From Prunella strophiata (lineage: Eukaryota; Chordata; Aves; Passeriformes; Prunellidae), in NCBI GenBank assembly GCA_036583965.1, contig JAZBQD010000001.1, forward strand, positions 29,298,597 to 29,362,596: a stretch of DNA of 64,000 nucleotides, read 5' to 3'. The translations under genes were made by a program, and so were the position numbers. The notes below the pieces were generated by a model. That model was not told the DNA's origin, did not search any database, and worked only from the letters and a program-made list of their open reading frames with translations. Positions 39,501 through 50,494 of the stretch are shown piece after piece (within the stretch, counting starts at the first letter, position 1; the number at the start of each line of letters is the position of its first letter).

Positions 39501-42500
39501 TCTACCAGAGCCCCAGTGCTATCACAACCACAAGCTCTTAGCAATTCTTACACTTGAAGGCAGTTCAAGCATCCTATGCCAGCTTTGTGCTATAATTTAC
39601 TAATATTTTGTGGCTATAATTATGAAGATCAACAGTCTTTCCTTCTATATAAATATAGACCCTTAAGCTGTTGTCTACTCCTACTAGCCTTACTTTTCTC
39701 AAGACCTAGGTAGCAATTACACTTCATTTTTAACCTGGAGACCTCCCTAGTTTTCGTTCTTGTAACTGCTCTCTACAATTTGTTCTGTCCCCTCAGAAGC
39801 TTCCAACCTACATACTATATCACTTCACTCCCACCCCCTCCTTGTGAATCAGGAACATTTTCAGAAGCCTTTCTTCCATGGTCTTGTGCCAACACAAAAC
39901 CTGAAAATTCCATGTTTTTTTGGTTTTCACAGGAAGTTTTATCACTACACTCTGCCCTTACCAAACAAATAAGCAGTGCAAGAAAATCTTCATTTGTGCC
40001 TTGTGAGACAGGGCTCAGTACTATTGTCTGTACAAAGAGTCACTCTCTGTACAGACAAGCTGTAAAAGAGCAAGACAGAAGGAACCAACACATGCATTTA
40101 AAACCAGGGGAGCAATGAAATGGACAAAGGAGTGAATAGTTAAGACTATCTTCTTAGTACAGAATCTGACCAATTTTTCTATTCAGCATTTGTTTGATGT
40201 ATTCTTAAAAAAAGTATAAATTTCTATTCATCTGAGAAAACTCCAGTAGCTGTTAAATAGTATGTTCACAAGGTCTTTTGCTTGCAAGCTTAGAAATGTT
40301 CCCTCCTTCCTCTCAACACTGAAATATGAAACCTGAGAAATTGCAGATTTTTATATGCTACTGAATCACTTCAGAGACAGAAACACAATGCATCTCCCCT
40401 CTGAACAAAGTTGTAATAACTACAAGAAACTGTACAGAATTTAAAACTAACAGCTGCAAGAGCAGGCCATTTTTATTATGTTAAATGTATGGGAACTGTT
40501 GGTTTTGGTTTTGTTGTTGTTGTCATTTTTAAAAGCAGGTTCTAATGTAGGAGAATTCATATTTCCTTTTGAGGCACAGCTAATCCAAAAGTTAAACCTA
40601 GAGGGCACAGAACTTCCCAGGGAAGATGGGACAGTAGCCTTGCTAAGAACACAGTTACACAGAAGCAAGATGAGAAGATGGAGAAATGGGAAGCTCACTG
40701 ATTATTTCCATTTGCTTTCTCTTTCTCAGGGATAATCATAGAAGACAGTGGTAGAGATGGATACATTTTAAAAATCATAAATGTAAGATGCAATGAGGCA
40801 GCAATCCACAGTTGCAGAACATAAGTAACACAAAATAAGGAAAAACATAAGTATTATATAAATTCCTATGCAACCAGCGAAGACAGAAAATATTAAAACT
40901 GTAAATGGGACAAAGAGTGGAAGAACATGGATTACTAAATCATTAATGTGCAGTAAAACTAGTTTTCATATCAGTTAAAATGAAAGTTGAATTTCTCCAA
41001 TTGCCATTTTGGTTTTGTGTAGTAAATTGATTAGCAGTAGCAATTGCTGCTTTAAAAAAACAAACAACCAGCTCTCCCATCTCCTCTAAAAGAAAAAAAC
41101 AAACCAAAAAATCCAAACAAGCAAATCTCAAGAACTGAAACAAGCAAACAAAAAAAACCAACAAAACCCAAGGCCATCTAACCCTCCCATGTTTTAGCAT
41201 GATCCCATAAAATAGTCAAGTTTTATGATTAGAAATACAGCCCTTACTTTTGATTATGATTTTTTTTCTCTTTCATAAAGTCCATAGAAGACACTTAAAG
41301 TCTTGGGAAGGAGAGAGAAAGAAAAAATCAGCTATTGGTGTTTCAGAGAGCTCAGGATGTAGTCAAAAGATCTTGCAGTTTGGACACAGAAGAGTTTAGA
41401 GGTGAAGGTTTTGTTTGCTCCTGGAAATAGTCTGGATTGTTTAGGAGCAGGAATTTATAACTGGCAGTGAGGATGCATCTGATTTTCCATTACTGGCTAT
41501 TACTGGGCAGAGGAAGGGTCACAAGCAAATAAAAGCTTTCCGGTCTGCCACATCTCAGGTGAGTTAACACCAACCTGAGCACGTGGATTTTCAAGTTTTG
41601 AAGAAGATCAATAGCCTTGTGGCCTCCCCTAGCCCTGCATCTCCACTTCCCTGCCTGTGTGACACGGGCAATAATGAAACAATGCTTCATTGTCACCTAG
41701 GGTGAGGAGCAGAGGCTGAGGCTCAGCTACAGAGCAGGAAGGGAAGGAAGGGAGACCCATTTTATGAAACTGGGAAGCCACACACAGTGAGCACAGGATG
41801 CAGCATGAATGACTTGGTTTTCCTTTAAAGGAGGAGCCAAATTTTTTCATGAAGAACATTTGCATCAGCCAGCAGTAATAAACTCCCAGGCCTTGATGTA
41901 CTGCTGACACTGTCCTTACCCCCTTAAACAATGGGCCACACTCCAGATCCTCTGAGGAAAGCAGAACACATTTGGAGAAAGGCACAGGGGCCTTAAGCCA
42001 TATGACAGAGCCTATAAACACAGCAGTAGGTGCTAAGGCTGCTGACAAGTGTCCAGGCAGCACTGAGAGCTCTGCTGCCTTAATAGACAGATCTAAGTAA
42101 CAAGTCTGATGGTTGTGTTTGACAGAGCCCTCGATAAATGGGTCTCTTGCAGAAGCAGCACAGTGAAAATCAGAGCACCAGCTGAACACAAAAATTGCTG
42201 GCAAGGTAGGAGATTGCAAGGGGTTTCTGGGGATATTTTCCAAATAAAATATTTTCATGTCCTGTATGAACCTGTCTCACCTCCCTATCGCTGAACATGA
42301 AGACTGGCTTTAGTCATCAGTGACTTATGTGGTTTTAAATTGATCCAAAATCAGTGGCCTGGAGCTTTTCCTGAAAGATCATTTAAGTACCACAACTATG
42401 TTTTCATCTGTGCCTTTAGTCTTTGTTCATCTCAGACAGACAGTAAAGGCTTTCAGGAAAATGTCTTTTGGGTAATGGGGAAAGGAGGAAATAAGCTCTG

Positions 42501-42511
42501 CTGTCAAGGAT
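33541..42511. other. AT-rich non-coding sequence, no gene recognised
   Basis: After the array, base composition returns at once to the AT-rich background. Short simple sequences occur: an A run near 35793-35806, a T run near 36103-36114, a G/T-rich tract at 40495-40531 and an A/C-rich tract at 41053-41170. The longest open frame (209 codons, 41629-42258, minus) has no recognisable domain and overlaps open frames on the other strand. No RNA gene was seen. Confidence 0.65.
41053..41170. repeat. A/C-rich low-complexity tract
   Basis: A strongly A-rich and C-containing block with repeated AAACAAAC, ACCAAAAAA and AACAAGCAAA motifs, split by a short pyrimidine-rich segment at about 41071-41088. 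Its origin is unknown. Confidence 0.65.
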
Positions 42512-42885
42512 AAAATCATCAAATCATAGAAGCTTTTAGATTGAAAAAGACCTTTAAGATGACTGAGTCCAACCATTAACCCAGCATTGCCAAGTCCACC
42601 ACTAACCCATGTCTCTAAGTACCACATCTACATTTTTAAGTATTTAAAAAATACTTCCAGGGACAGTGCCTCAGTGACTTTCCCAAGCAGCCTGTTTCAA
42701 TGTTTGATAAACCTTTCCATGTAGAAACTTTTCCTAATATCCAATCCAAACCTCTCCTGGTGCAACTCAAAGCCATTTCCTCTTGTCTTGCCACTTCTTA
42801 CCTGGGGGAAGAGGCTGACCCTCACCTGGCTACAACCTCCTTTCAGGTAGTTGTAGAGAGCTATAAGGTTCTCCACCTCCATGTA
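42512..42885 (-). mobile_element. CR1 LINE, truncated 3' end
   Basis: Read on the plus strand, this is the reverse complement of a CR1 3' region in the expected order: 'aatcatagaagcttttagat', 'aaaaagacctttaagatga', 'gagtccaaccattaaccca', 'caagtccaccactaaccca', 'cagcctgtttcaatg', 'tttcctaatatccaatcc', 'ccatttcctcttgtcttgcc', and 'caggtagttgtagagagct'. About 370 bp are kept, with the 5' end missing. The match is closer than for the other two recent-type copies, suggesting a somewhat younger insertion or a different subfamily. A 64-codon open frame inside it has no meaning. Confidence 0.93.
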
Positions 42886-44768
42886 AGCCCTTAGTAATTA
42901 CAGCTGATCTCAACTTGTCCTGCTTAAATTTAATGAGCTATGTGCATAAAATGCAAAGTTGAACAATTTTGAGTACACTGGTTTATTAACAGAGACAAGC
43001 AAGTCAAAATCCAATAAAGGTTGGACTTATTGTTTTAAATATCAAGTTACAACGTTCACATCTATCATGAATTTCATGTCTGTGTTCAAGTACTCATATG
43101 GGGCTAAGATAAAGCTTTTGCACAGGATTTAAAGAAAACCATTTTAAGCTTCCAGATTCTAGGACCTGAAGCAGCAAAGAAAATTCTCTGTCTCTCAGTA
43201 CAACTTGTTATACAATTAATTTGATCTAGGAACAGAGTATTTACAGGGTAATTTGCAATATGTAAACTGTTAAGCACAAAATGGCACTCTTTAAGTCATT
43301 AAACACAATTCACCTTCATTACAGGCACAGTTGGGATCCAGGGATTTCTTTTTTTGCGAGTGTGAGCAGAAAAAAAAGGTTGTTGTCAGGAGGATGACTT
43401 CTGTAGAATTTAATCAGGTCTAATACCAAGTATAAGTGATCAAAATTATGTTTGATCAACACAACTCACAAAATATTTCTTCACAACAAGACTGATATTA
43501 AGCTTATTAATGCACTCAGGAATTCACCTTTAATGTGCAACTCTAGGAGCACAAAGCAGTTAATGTGATCACAGTCAAATTGCAATTAGGTTTCATCAAG
43601 ACTGATATAATGGTATTTTCCTTCATGCTAGATAAACTGTTAGTTAAGGGACTATATCATTGTTTCACATGCTTTCTGGTTTTAATAAGCATACAGACTT
43701 GAAAAAGCCCAATAGTGGCTGCTTTTTAGCATGTTTTAATCAACCCAATCATTCCTAAACTGAAGTCTAGGACTACATACAGATTTAACTGTTTCACTGA
43801 GTGGTTTTAAAGATTCAAATTCAGTTTTTCTTCCTGTGATTTATACATCTGTAAGGGCAAATAACATTTTTCTAATGATCCTGGACCTAATTAAGTATAA
43901 ATTACCTTTCCTCATGTGAAATTCATGCTGATTTCTACTAGAAGAAAGTTTGGGTGCAAGTACCAAACACTACAGTCTTGTGTGTAACTTTGAAAAGATG
44001 GATGGGCCAATGGACAGGTTCATTCTTGCGTGCAGTTTCCAAGAGCTCTCCCAAACTAGATACACACAGCCTGTGCATGTGGTTTCCCATCTGCATTCAC
44101 AATCTAAAGAATAAATTCAAAGCAACCATTGTTTTGTACAAACAGGAACAACTCCAGTGTCAGTAGTTATGTAGAAGGCAGTTGGCCTGAGTCTTACTCA
44201 TGTGGAATGACAAGAAGAAACAAGAAAAGTGTTTCTGACTGAAGGAAACCCTCAAAAACTAAACTAAAGGAAACCCAGGTAAGTCAGTCTCCTGTAAGAA
44301 CTCAAGAGACTTTCACGCTGGAGTGTAAAAGGTATAATGAGAAAGTAGAATTTTCTTTTCCTGAGAGATGTGAAGCTGGATTCACCATTGTCCTACCATC
44401 TTATTTACAGCAGATATCTAGTGAACCTACAGCACACAACTCAGAGAACTGACAACTGCCAGGGATTTTGATTAAGAGAAAGAAATAACTTATTTCGCCA
44501 GCATCCAACTGAAATACAACTCTTAGAACCTAGACTTTAAGAAATACAAGTAGGTTTTCAATACTTTACTTGATTCTTTTTAATTTTAGTTGAATTAGAT
44601 AATGTGTCTTGAGGTGGTATTTCTTAGACTACATGATTATGGCAAGAGAGCTTTTAAAAATATTTGTATCCTAGCTCATAGAGTTATTCACCTCTCTAAC
44701 ATTTTTGTTTGATGTATAAAAAATTAATACAATGACCCAGATTTTTTTAGAGTTCCATATAAATTAAA
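42886..44768. other. AT-rich non-coding sequence, no gene recognised
   Basis: There is no open frame of interest. The part from about 43440 to 43770 is AT-rich, unique-looking and contains several TTAAT and TAATT cores, but nothing that allows a specific call. Confidence 0.6.
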
Positions 44769-46020
44769 ATCACAGAAACACAGGACAGAAGGGATCTCAA
44801 GAGAGCACTTACTCAAACTCACTTCATGAAGGAAGAACCAAAAAACTTAAATCATCCTTACCATATTTAAACTGTTCTTAAAATTGCTGGTTAAGGAGTT
44901 TACTAGAATGTCTCTGTGTAAACCACTGCAGTTTCTGAACACACAGAATTCAGAAAGTAGGCACATTTATTTTTGACATCATTGTAAGCCACTGAGCATA
45001 AATATTCACAAATTAAAAATATCTGGGTTGTACCTGAAAGTTCCATATTTCCTGTAAACCTTTTACTTTCTGGGATAACTAAGCAGTGTTTATTCAAACT
45101 TGCTCATATGCTATGTCTTATAGACATAATTTTTCTATATGTAGACATCTGTAGAGTGTGGTGTCCAGAATTATTTACCAGCTGAAGCCTCAGCCATGCT
45201 TATCACAGCAACACAGATACCTCTTATTTCTAATGTGACATTTCTGTTAGTACACCCCAAAACAATTTCTTTTTTCTTTTTTTTTTTTTTTTGCAACACC
45301 ATCCCATTCCCTGCTTATAACTTGACTAGAATGTATTCTGAACTTTCTAACTGCTTTGACTGCACCTATTGATTTTACTCTTGTTGACACCAAGCCATTT
45401 CCTCAATTTTTCAAGATGTCTTTGAATTACAGCTTTGTCTCTCAAAGTGCTCGCAGCCAAACCTTTTTGATGTCACCTCCAAGTGATGTAACTGTATTCT
45501 ATATTTCATTGTACCAGATACCAGTGAAAATAATATAAGAGCAGAGTGTACAACTGGTCCCTGTAGATATGCACTTGAAATTTCCTAGTATTTGAGAGAA
45601 TCTTTTAACAAGCTGTGCATTCCCATTACAGTCATCACATCAGGACTGCCCTTTTCCAATACCCCTTGAGAAAGCAATGGTAGACAATACCAGATTCTTT
45701 ATGAATTATATATCCTATCTACCATTTTCCTCTGAATCACTTATCACAATCTGATAAAGCAGGGAATTGTATTGCTTTGATGTAACCTATTTCCCATGGA
45801 TATATCCACCTATATTTTAATAGTACTATTGTCTTCCAATAAGAAAATAGCTCCTTCTAAGCAGATAATTCTAGAATATTCGTGGAGATTGATTGGTCTA
45901 TATCACTCATATCTTCATTTTTCAATTTTTTTTTTTTTATTTTTGAAAGGAAGATTCCATGTTTATTCTTTCCCAGTCTCCCATAAGCTCACCAGATTAC
46001 TCAGAGGTTGTTTTGGTTAG
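44769..46020 (-). mobile_element. Ancient CR1/L3-type LINE remnant
   Basis: Seen on the plus strand: a 3'-end-like start ('cacagaaacacaggacagaa', 'gggatctcaagaga', 'aaactgttcttaaaa'), then a poorly matching stretch (about 44895-45135). Next come blocks in the order expected of the reverse complement of an amniote CR1/L3 element: 'gtggtgtccagaattattta', 'ccagctgaagcctcagcc', a T-rich run followed by 'ttgcaacaccatcccatt', 'gccatttcctcaatttttca', 'agatgtctttgaattacagc', 'aaagtgctcgcagccaaac', 'gatgtcacctccaagtgatg', and further weak matches through 'ttgattggtctatatcac' and 'attccatgtttatt'. The element is far more decayed than the other CR1 copies and has no intact reading frame. The family assignment rests on my recollection of the consensus; a repeat-library search would settle the subfamily and the ends. 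Confidence 0.7.
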
Positions 46021-47136
46021 TTTCCTTCAATAGTCTAAAATGAACACACTCTGGTCTTGAAGCCACATCCCTCACAAACTAGTGATTACAAGAGTGTCTT
46101 TCAATTTTCTTGTCTGGTTCTCTCTGGTCCCATAGAAATTCACAGTGTAAATAAATATGAAATGGCAAATTTTTCAATACCTATATAATGATATATATTT
46201 ACACTAATGACTTGTGTGACGTGATGTAGCAACTCATGAAGCAAACTACTCTTGAATTCCTATTTTAGTGATACAACACCACTTGTCTGTGGCTGAGAGA
46301 CAGTTAAAAGAAAGGTAAACTAGAAGTCAGGTGTAGATGGTGTAGAAGGGAAAATTGTAGATTGCTGTTGCTTTTGCACTGCAGTAAGAGCACAATAGAA
46401 AATTTAAAACATTACTAGTTTCAAGTCCACTTATCTACTACTAATAAAAGTTTCAGATGACGCATTTGCCTTAGAATTCCTTGACATATTTTTGTACTAC
46501 AACCATATTTTTTTATCTCTTTGAAACCAATTTTGTCCTCTGTGGTCCTTCTGTCCCCACCTTGAACCATAGGGAGCATACTCACTGACTGAACAAGAAA
46601 GGTAGAAAAGGTGGAAAATTTGTCATGCAGCAATTGTAAGGAATCTCTTTTTTAACAGCAAGCTAGAAACTTCATTAAAGATTGAAGAACAGAGTTTCTA
46701 TTCCCATTCCACTTGCAAAAAATTCCCATGGAAATTTCTGGACTTCTACTTAAAGGAAAATTATTTTAAATCCTCATACTTTTTCTCCTGGAAATATACC
46801 CTTGGTAACTGAAAGTTTGGTCTGAATGTTAAAATGTTTCTAAGTATTACAATGTCCTTTATTAAAAGACAGTCAAAGTGCCAGAATCTCTTTGCCCAAT
46901 GAGTACAAGTGTGCACAGGTAAGAAGTGGACAGTTTTGTACAAAAAAGATTTCTAGATAGTAGAGAGGAAGGAGGAGGAAAGGCAGGAAGGACTGACACT
47001 GCATTGCTGCAAATTAAAGGAAGATGGACCAGCACTGCACTTGTGCAAAATGAAAAGAAAACTATCCCTCTTCCTTTCAAAACCAACCCTAAGTAAAACC
47101 AAAATTCATGACAAAAAAAACCCAAAAAAACCACAC

Positions 47137-47160
47137 TGCCAGAAGTGTTTACTTCTGGCA
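47137..47160. repeat. Perfect 10-bp inverted repeat with 4-base loop
   Basis: TGCCAGAAGT and ACTTCTGGCA are exact reverse complements separated by GTTT. The stem is preceded by an A-rich tract (47111-47131) and followed directly by seven T residues, so an imperfect A:T extension is possible. In a bacterial genome this would look like an intrinsic terminator. In this vertebrate setting it is only a hairpin-forming site of unknown meaning. Confidence 0.85.
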
Positions 47161-47689
47161 TTTTTTTAGTACTTTTTTCCCAAAAGTTATCTGTTCACTT
47201 TTTACATATCTGATTTCAAGAGTCTCTTCTTATACTGCACACAGTATATGCTGAAATGTAGGTTCATATGTGGGGCCTAATGATATCAATAAAGCTGTGC
47301 TTCCTGTGGAATTACAGTTATACAACATAAACAATAAAATTAGGGATGTTTTTTTCAAAGTAACCAGAAACTGTAAGCATAAAGTGTGTCTGGTCACATA
47401 CTCATGAAGTTATGAGTGACATGTCCCTGCTTTCAGTCCCGTACTCCTGTGATTTGCCATAAAATAGCAAGTTTGATAAATCTAGAGGTGGCTATATTTC
47501 AGATGAAAAAAAAAGCTATACAAATATAATTCTCTAAGGAAAGTTGGAATCCTAGGAGTACAGAAAGGGATATCAGCATTAGGAATTATTTCAAGGGCTA
47601 AAGTCACATTACCACAGATATTTTAGACACTACAGACATTATAAATTATTATAATTTCAAAAACCTCCAAATATTTCATGAGTTAAATT

Positions 47690-47900
47690 GTATAATCTGG
47701 CCAACATTTACTGTAAACCAAATAAGTAACTAAGCTGCCCATTAATTCAGAGAGCAGAGTGTGATAATAAAATTGCTCTTAAAAATGGGAGTCGTTGTGA
47801 ATGACTGCTTTTAATGTTTTAATAAGCATCATTAACTTCATATGAAAGGTTTATAAACATTTACTTTGCAAAACTTCTCTACTAGCAATAGCATAGATTT
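47690..47900. promoter_or_regulatory. Candidate conserved non-coding element
   Basis: Unique-looking AT-rich block with several homeodomain-type cores (CATTAATTCA near 47740, TTTTAATG and TTTTAATAAG near 47808-47826, CATTAACTTC near 47830) and a CpG-containing GAGTCGTTGTGAATGAC stretch. This texture is common in developmental enhancers, but the evidence is motif impression only; alignment with other amniotes would decide. Confidence 0.2.
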
Positions 47901-49249
47901 CACTGCTTGTTCTTACAGAGGTTCCTTTCTTAAATCATGAACTGAAAGTAGGCAATGTGCAGCCCAAACTTCACTGCAAACCTTCAGACCATATAAAATA
48001 TTATAAACCTTCTCCCATTCCTGAGATCTAGTTCCAACGCATACCATACGATGGTCACTTATATTTTACAGAGCTCACTTTTCTTTGGATATTTTCCTTC
48101 TTTGTCTGTTGCACTTCAGGCAAAACCTTCTTTCTCCCCATATTTAATGGAATAAACCTATTAGCAGTCAATCATTAATTCCTAGGGGCTCAATTCAATG
48201 AAGAAAAAATTACCTAGGCAGTTGTCTGCTATGAGATCTCCTGATGGCTGTGCAGATGAAGAGTCTGATCAAAATAGCTTATGTGGAAGTAATAAAAGGA
48301 ATACATTGCAGTTACATGGCACTTTCTGACTTAAGAATCTTCACATATTAATTAGTGAAACTTCACAACACCCGTGTGAAGCAGTGTAAAGATTTTGAAT
48401 GCTTCATGAAAGGATAACTGAGACATAATGAGTTGAAAAGTACTTAAAGGGAAAACAGTAAATTGTCGCTGGACCAGGGATTAAAGTTGCTCTGGAAGTC
48501 ACTCGGTCTGTCTTTGCAGTTTCTCACACAGCTCTGCATTTCTGCAGGTAAAAGTTTTAACCACACACAATTCTCTTTTTCCCCCTCTGCAATGAATGCC
48601 AGTTCTTCACTGCTCTTTCCTATGCCCCTTTGTCACTCACACCCAGCTGGGTGTGCATGCGTTGCCCCTGATGAGCAGAGGAATGTCACCAAGTGTGCTT
48701 GGTGCAGAAGTCTAAATATCATATACTCAGCATTTCCTGACGAGTGTTATGGAAACAGGAAATTTCAAAGAACACAGGGTGCTTTGTGTGCTGGACTGGA
48801 CTGGAAACAACTAACACAACTAAGTTTACTGTCAGAGAATTTCTAATGAAGTCATTGCTCTTATTTGTTCCTTACAGCATGATCTCTTACTGCTGGGGAG
48901 GCATTTTATCTGCTAATTAAGATTTGGCCAGGAGTGAATTTTTGCTGGTAGCAAGGACATGATTCTTTAAGACATGTAAGAAATACTGGCAAAAGTCTTA
49001 CTGCAGACAAAAAAAAAAATACCAAATTAAAGGCACTTTTGTTGGTATAACTTATTTGCTTACAACACCCAGTATCAACTATAATGTCAAACCCATTCCT
49101 TTTAGCCTGGTTTCTAAGGAAAGGAATAATGAAATCATGCTACCAGCCTGTCTGTCAGCCCTGACCCTAATGATCTTGAACATGCCAGCCAATTTCAGCC
49201 ACGTCTGACAATGCCTTCAGGACACAGGTCTCAAAAATCTTCCTCTCCT

Positions 49250-49720
49250 AGGAGCTTAATGAAAATGGGGCGTTGGTAGAGGAGAGAAAATGGCTGCATT
49301 ATTCCTTTCTCTGAGGAGCAGACACGGAGAAAGGAGGCTTTCTTTATCCAGCTGGCAGCAGCTAGCTGGGCAGTCGCACGTTGTGTGGACTGCCTGATCA
49401 GCACAGCTCCACAGTCAGCACAAATATCCGTGCTCCGGGTCTGCAGAGCAGAGAGCCAGAATGGAAATAGAGGGAGGGCAGGGAGAGGGTGGGAGTGGCC
49501 CAGAACTGCAGGGAGCAAAGCAAAAAACGTGTGACATCGCAGTAGGGAGTGCTTTTAGGAACAGGGGGTAGAGGAGGGGTACAGACAGGGATTTAGGAAA
49601 TGGGGGGGGGCAGATTGTAGGCATCTTTGGGAGAGAGGGAGGAAATGGGGGGCTGGGTTTATGGGGGAGACCTGCAGATAGTGTAGGCAGGGCTGCCATG
49701 GGCTGGCTTACTGAGTGCAG
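49250..49720. other. GC-richer patch with several CpGs and G-rich runs
   Basis: About eight CpGs lie between 49270 and 49535, and the following 49560-49670 is strongly G-rich on the plus strand. Open frames on the minus strand (95 and 114 codons) are proline- and leucine-rich as a result of the G-runs, overlap each other in different frames, and show no domain. No promoter element or exon boundary is evident. Confidence 0.5.
49629..49667 (+). other. Canonical G-quadruplex motif
   Basis: Five G runs of at least three bases are separated by loops of 5, 7, 2 and 5 bases: GGG at 49629, GGG at 49637, G6 at 49647, GGG at 49655 and G5 at 49663. This satisfies the usual G3+ N1-7 rule on the plus strand. 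A looser G-rich series (G5, G4, G3, G8) precedes it at about 49564-49611. Confidence 0.8.
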
Positions 49721-50467
49721 GAGATGTAGGTTAATTAAACCTGCTGCTTCTGGAATCATTTATTAAATTACCTGCAGCTTCTGCACTAGAAAGGTTGGCT
49801 GCTCTATGCCTGGATGGCATATTGTTTAGGACAGGCCTTACACAGGAGTGGCTTTCAAACAGGAGAGGGACATTAAAAGGACTGTGCTTTTTGCTTTTTT
49901 CATGGTGGGCAAATAGGCAATGAGTCAGTTCAGCTAAGGGGAATGATTTAGTGATTGATCTAAGTGTCAGGTTTGAAATCACTGCTGTAGACTCCTTGAA
50001 GTTACAAGGTCACCTCAGCCCTTCATCGTTCCAAGGAAGAAAAATTAAGTGCCACACAGTTACCACATCTGGTCCTGGCCTTTAAAAATGAAAGCCTATT
50101 TGTTCTACACAGATTTGAAAGAATCTGAGGAACCTGCTCACATTTTCACACCCCCTAGTGCTATGTAGCAACCTGCACAACACAGATTTGTGTGTTTACC
50201 TACATCCAGCTGATAAAGTATATTACAGATAGATAAAATATATACATACATATTACAAAAAGACCTACAATACAGATTACAATATGAATGAGCATACATT
50301 TTGCACTGAAAAAATGAGAGAACATTATTAATGCTAGAGCTAAGCATCGTTCTTTGTGAACAGATTTTTAGATGACTGACAATTCACCCCTGCTATGGTA
50401 CACATATGAAATTATCCTCTTTTCTTACTTTACTCAAAGTAACAGTATAATGCTCAAGTCAAATATC
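49721..50467. other. Non-coding sequence, nothing recognised
   Basis: AT-rich sequence without supported open frames. Around 50220-50260 there is a degenerate ATA/TAC-rich stretch. Confidence 0.6.
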
Positions 50468-50494
50468 AAAAAAAAAAAAAAAAAAAAAAAAAAA
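50468..50494. repeat. Homopolymer (A)27
   Basis: Twenty-seven consecutive A residues. The 300 bases upstream do not resemble a transcript, LINE or SINE that I recognise, and no flanking target-site duplication is obvious, so a retrocopy tail cannot be claimed. Confidence 0.95.

Larger units (their letters stand above)
46021..49249. other. AT-rich non-coding sequence, no gene recognised
   Basis: Contains a purine-rich segment (about 46963-46995), an A/C-rich tract with a perfect hairpin (47111-47160, listed separately) and an AT-rich unique block at 47690-47900 listed as a candidate regulatory element. No coding exon or RNA gene can be supported. Confidence 0.6.

Noticed and set aside
41629..42258. 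209-codon minus-strand open frame
   Set aside because: No domain, no splice context, overlapping open frames on the other strand, and ordinary background composition. It is likely to be chance.
47137..47167. Hairpin plus T run read as an intrinsic transcription terminator
   Set aside because: Intrinsic terminators belong to bacteria. The CR1 elements and overall composition place this window in a bird nuclear genome.
50138..50494. A27 run as a processed pseudogene tail
   Set aside because: The upstream sequence is not recognisable as a transcript or SINE, and no target-site duplication was seen.
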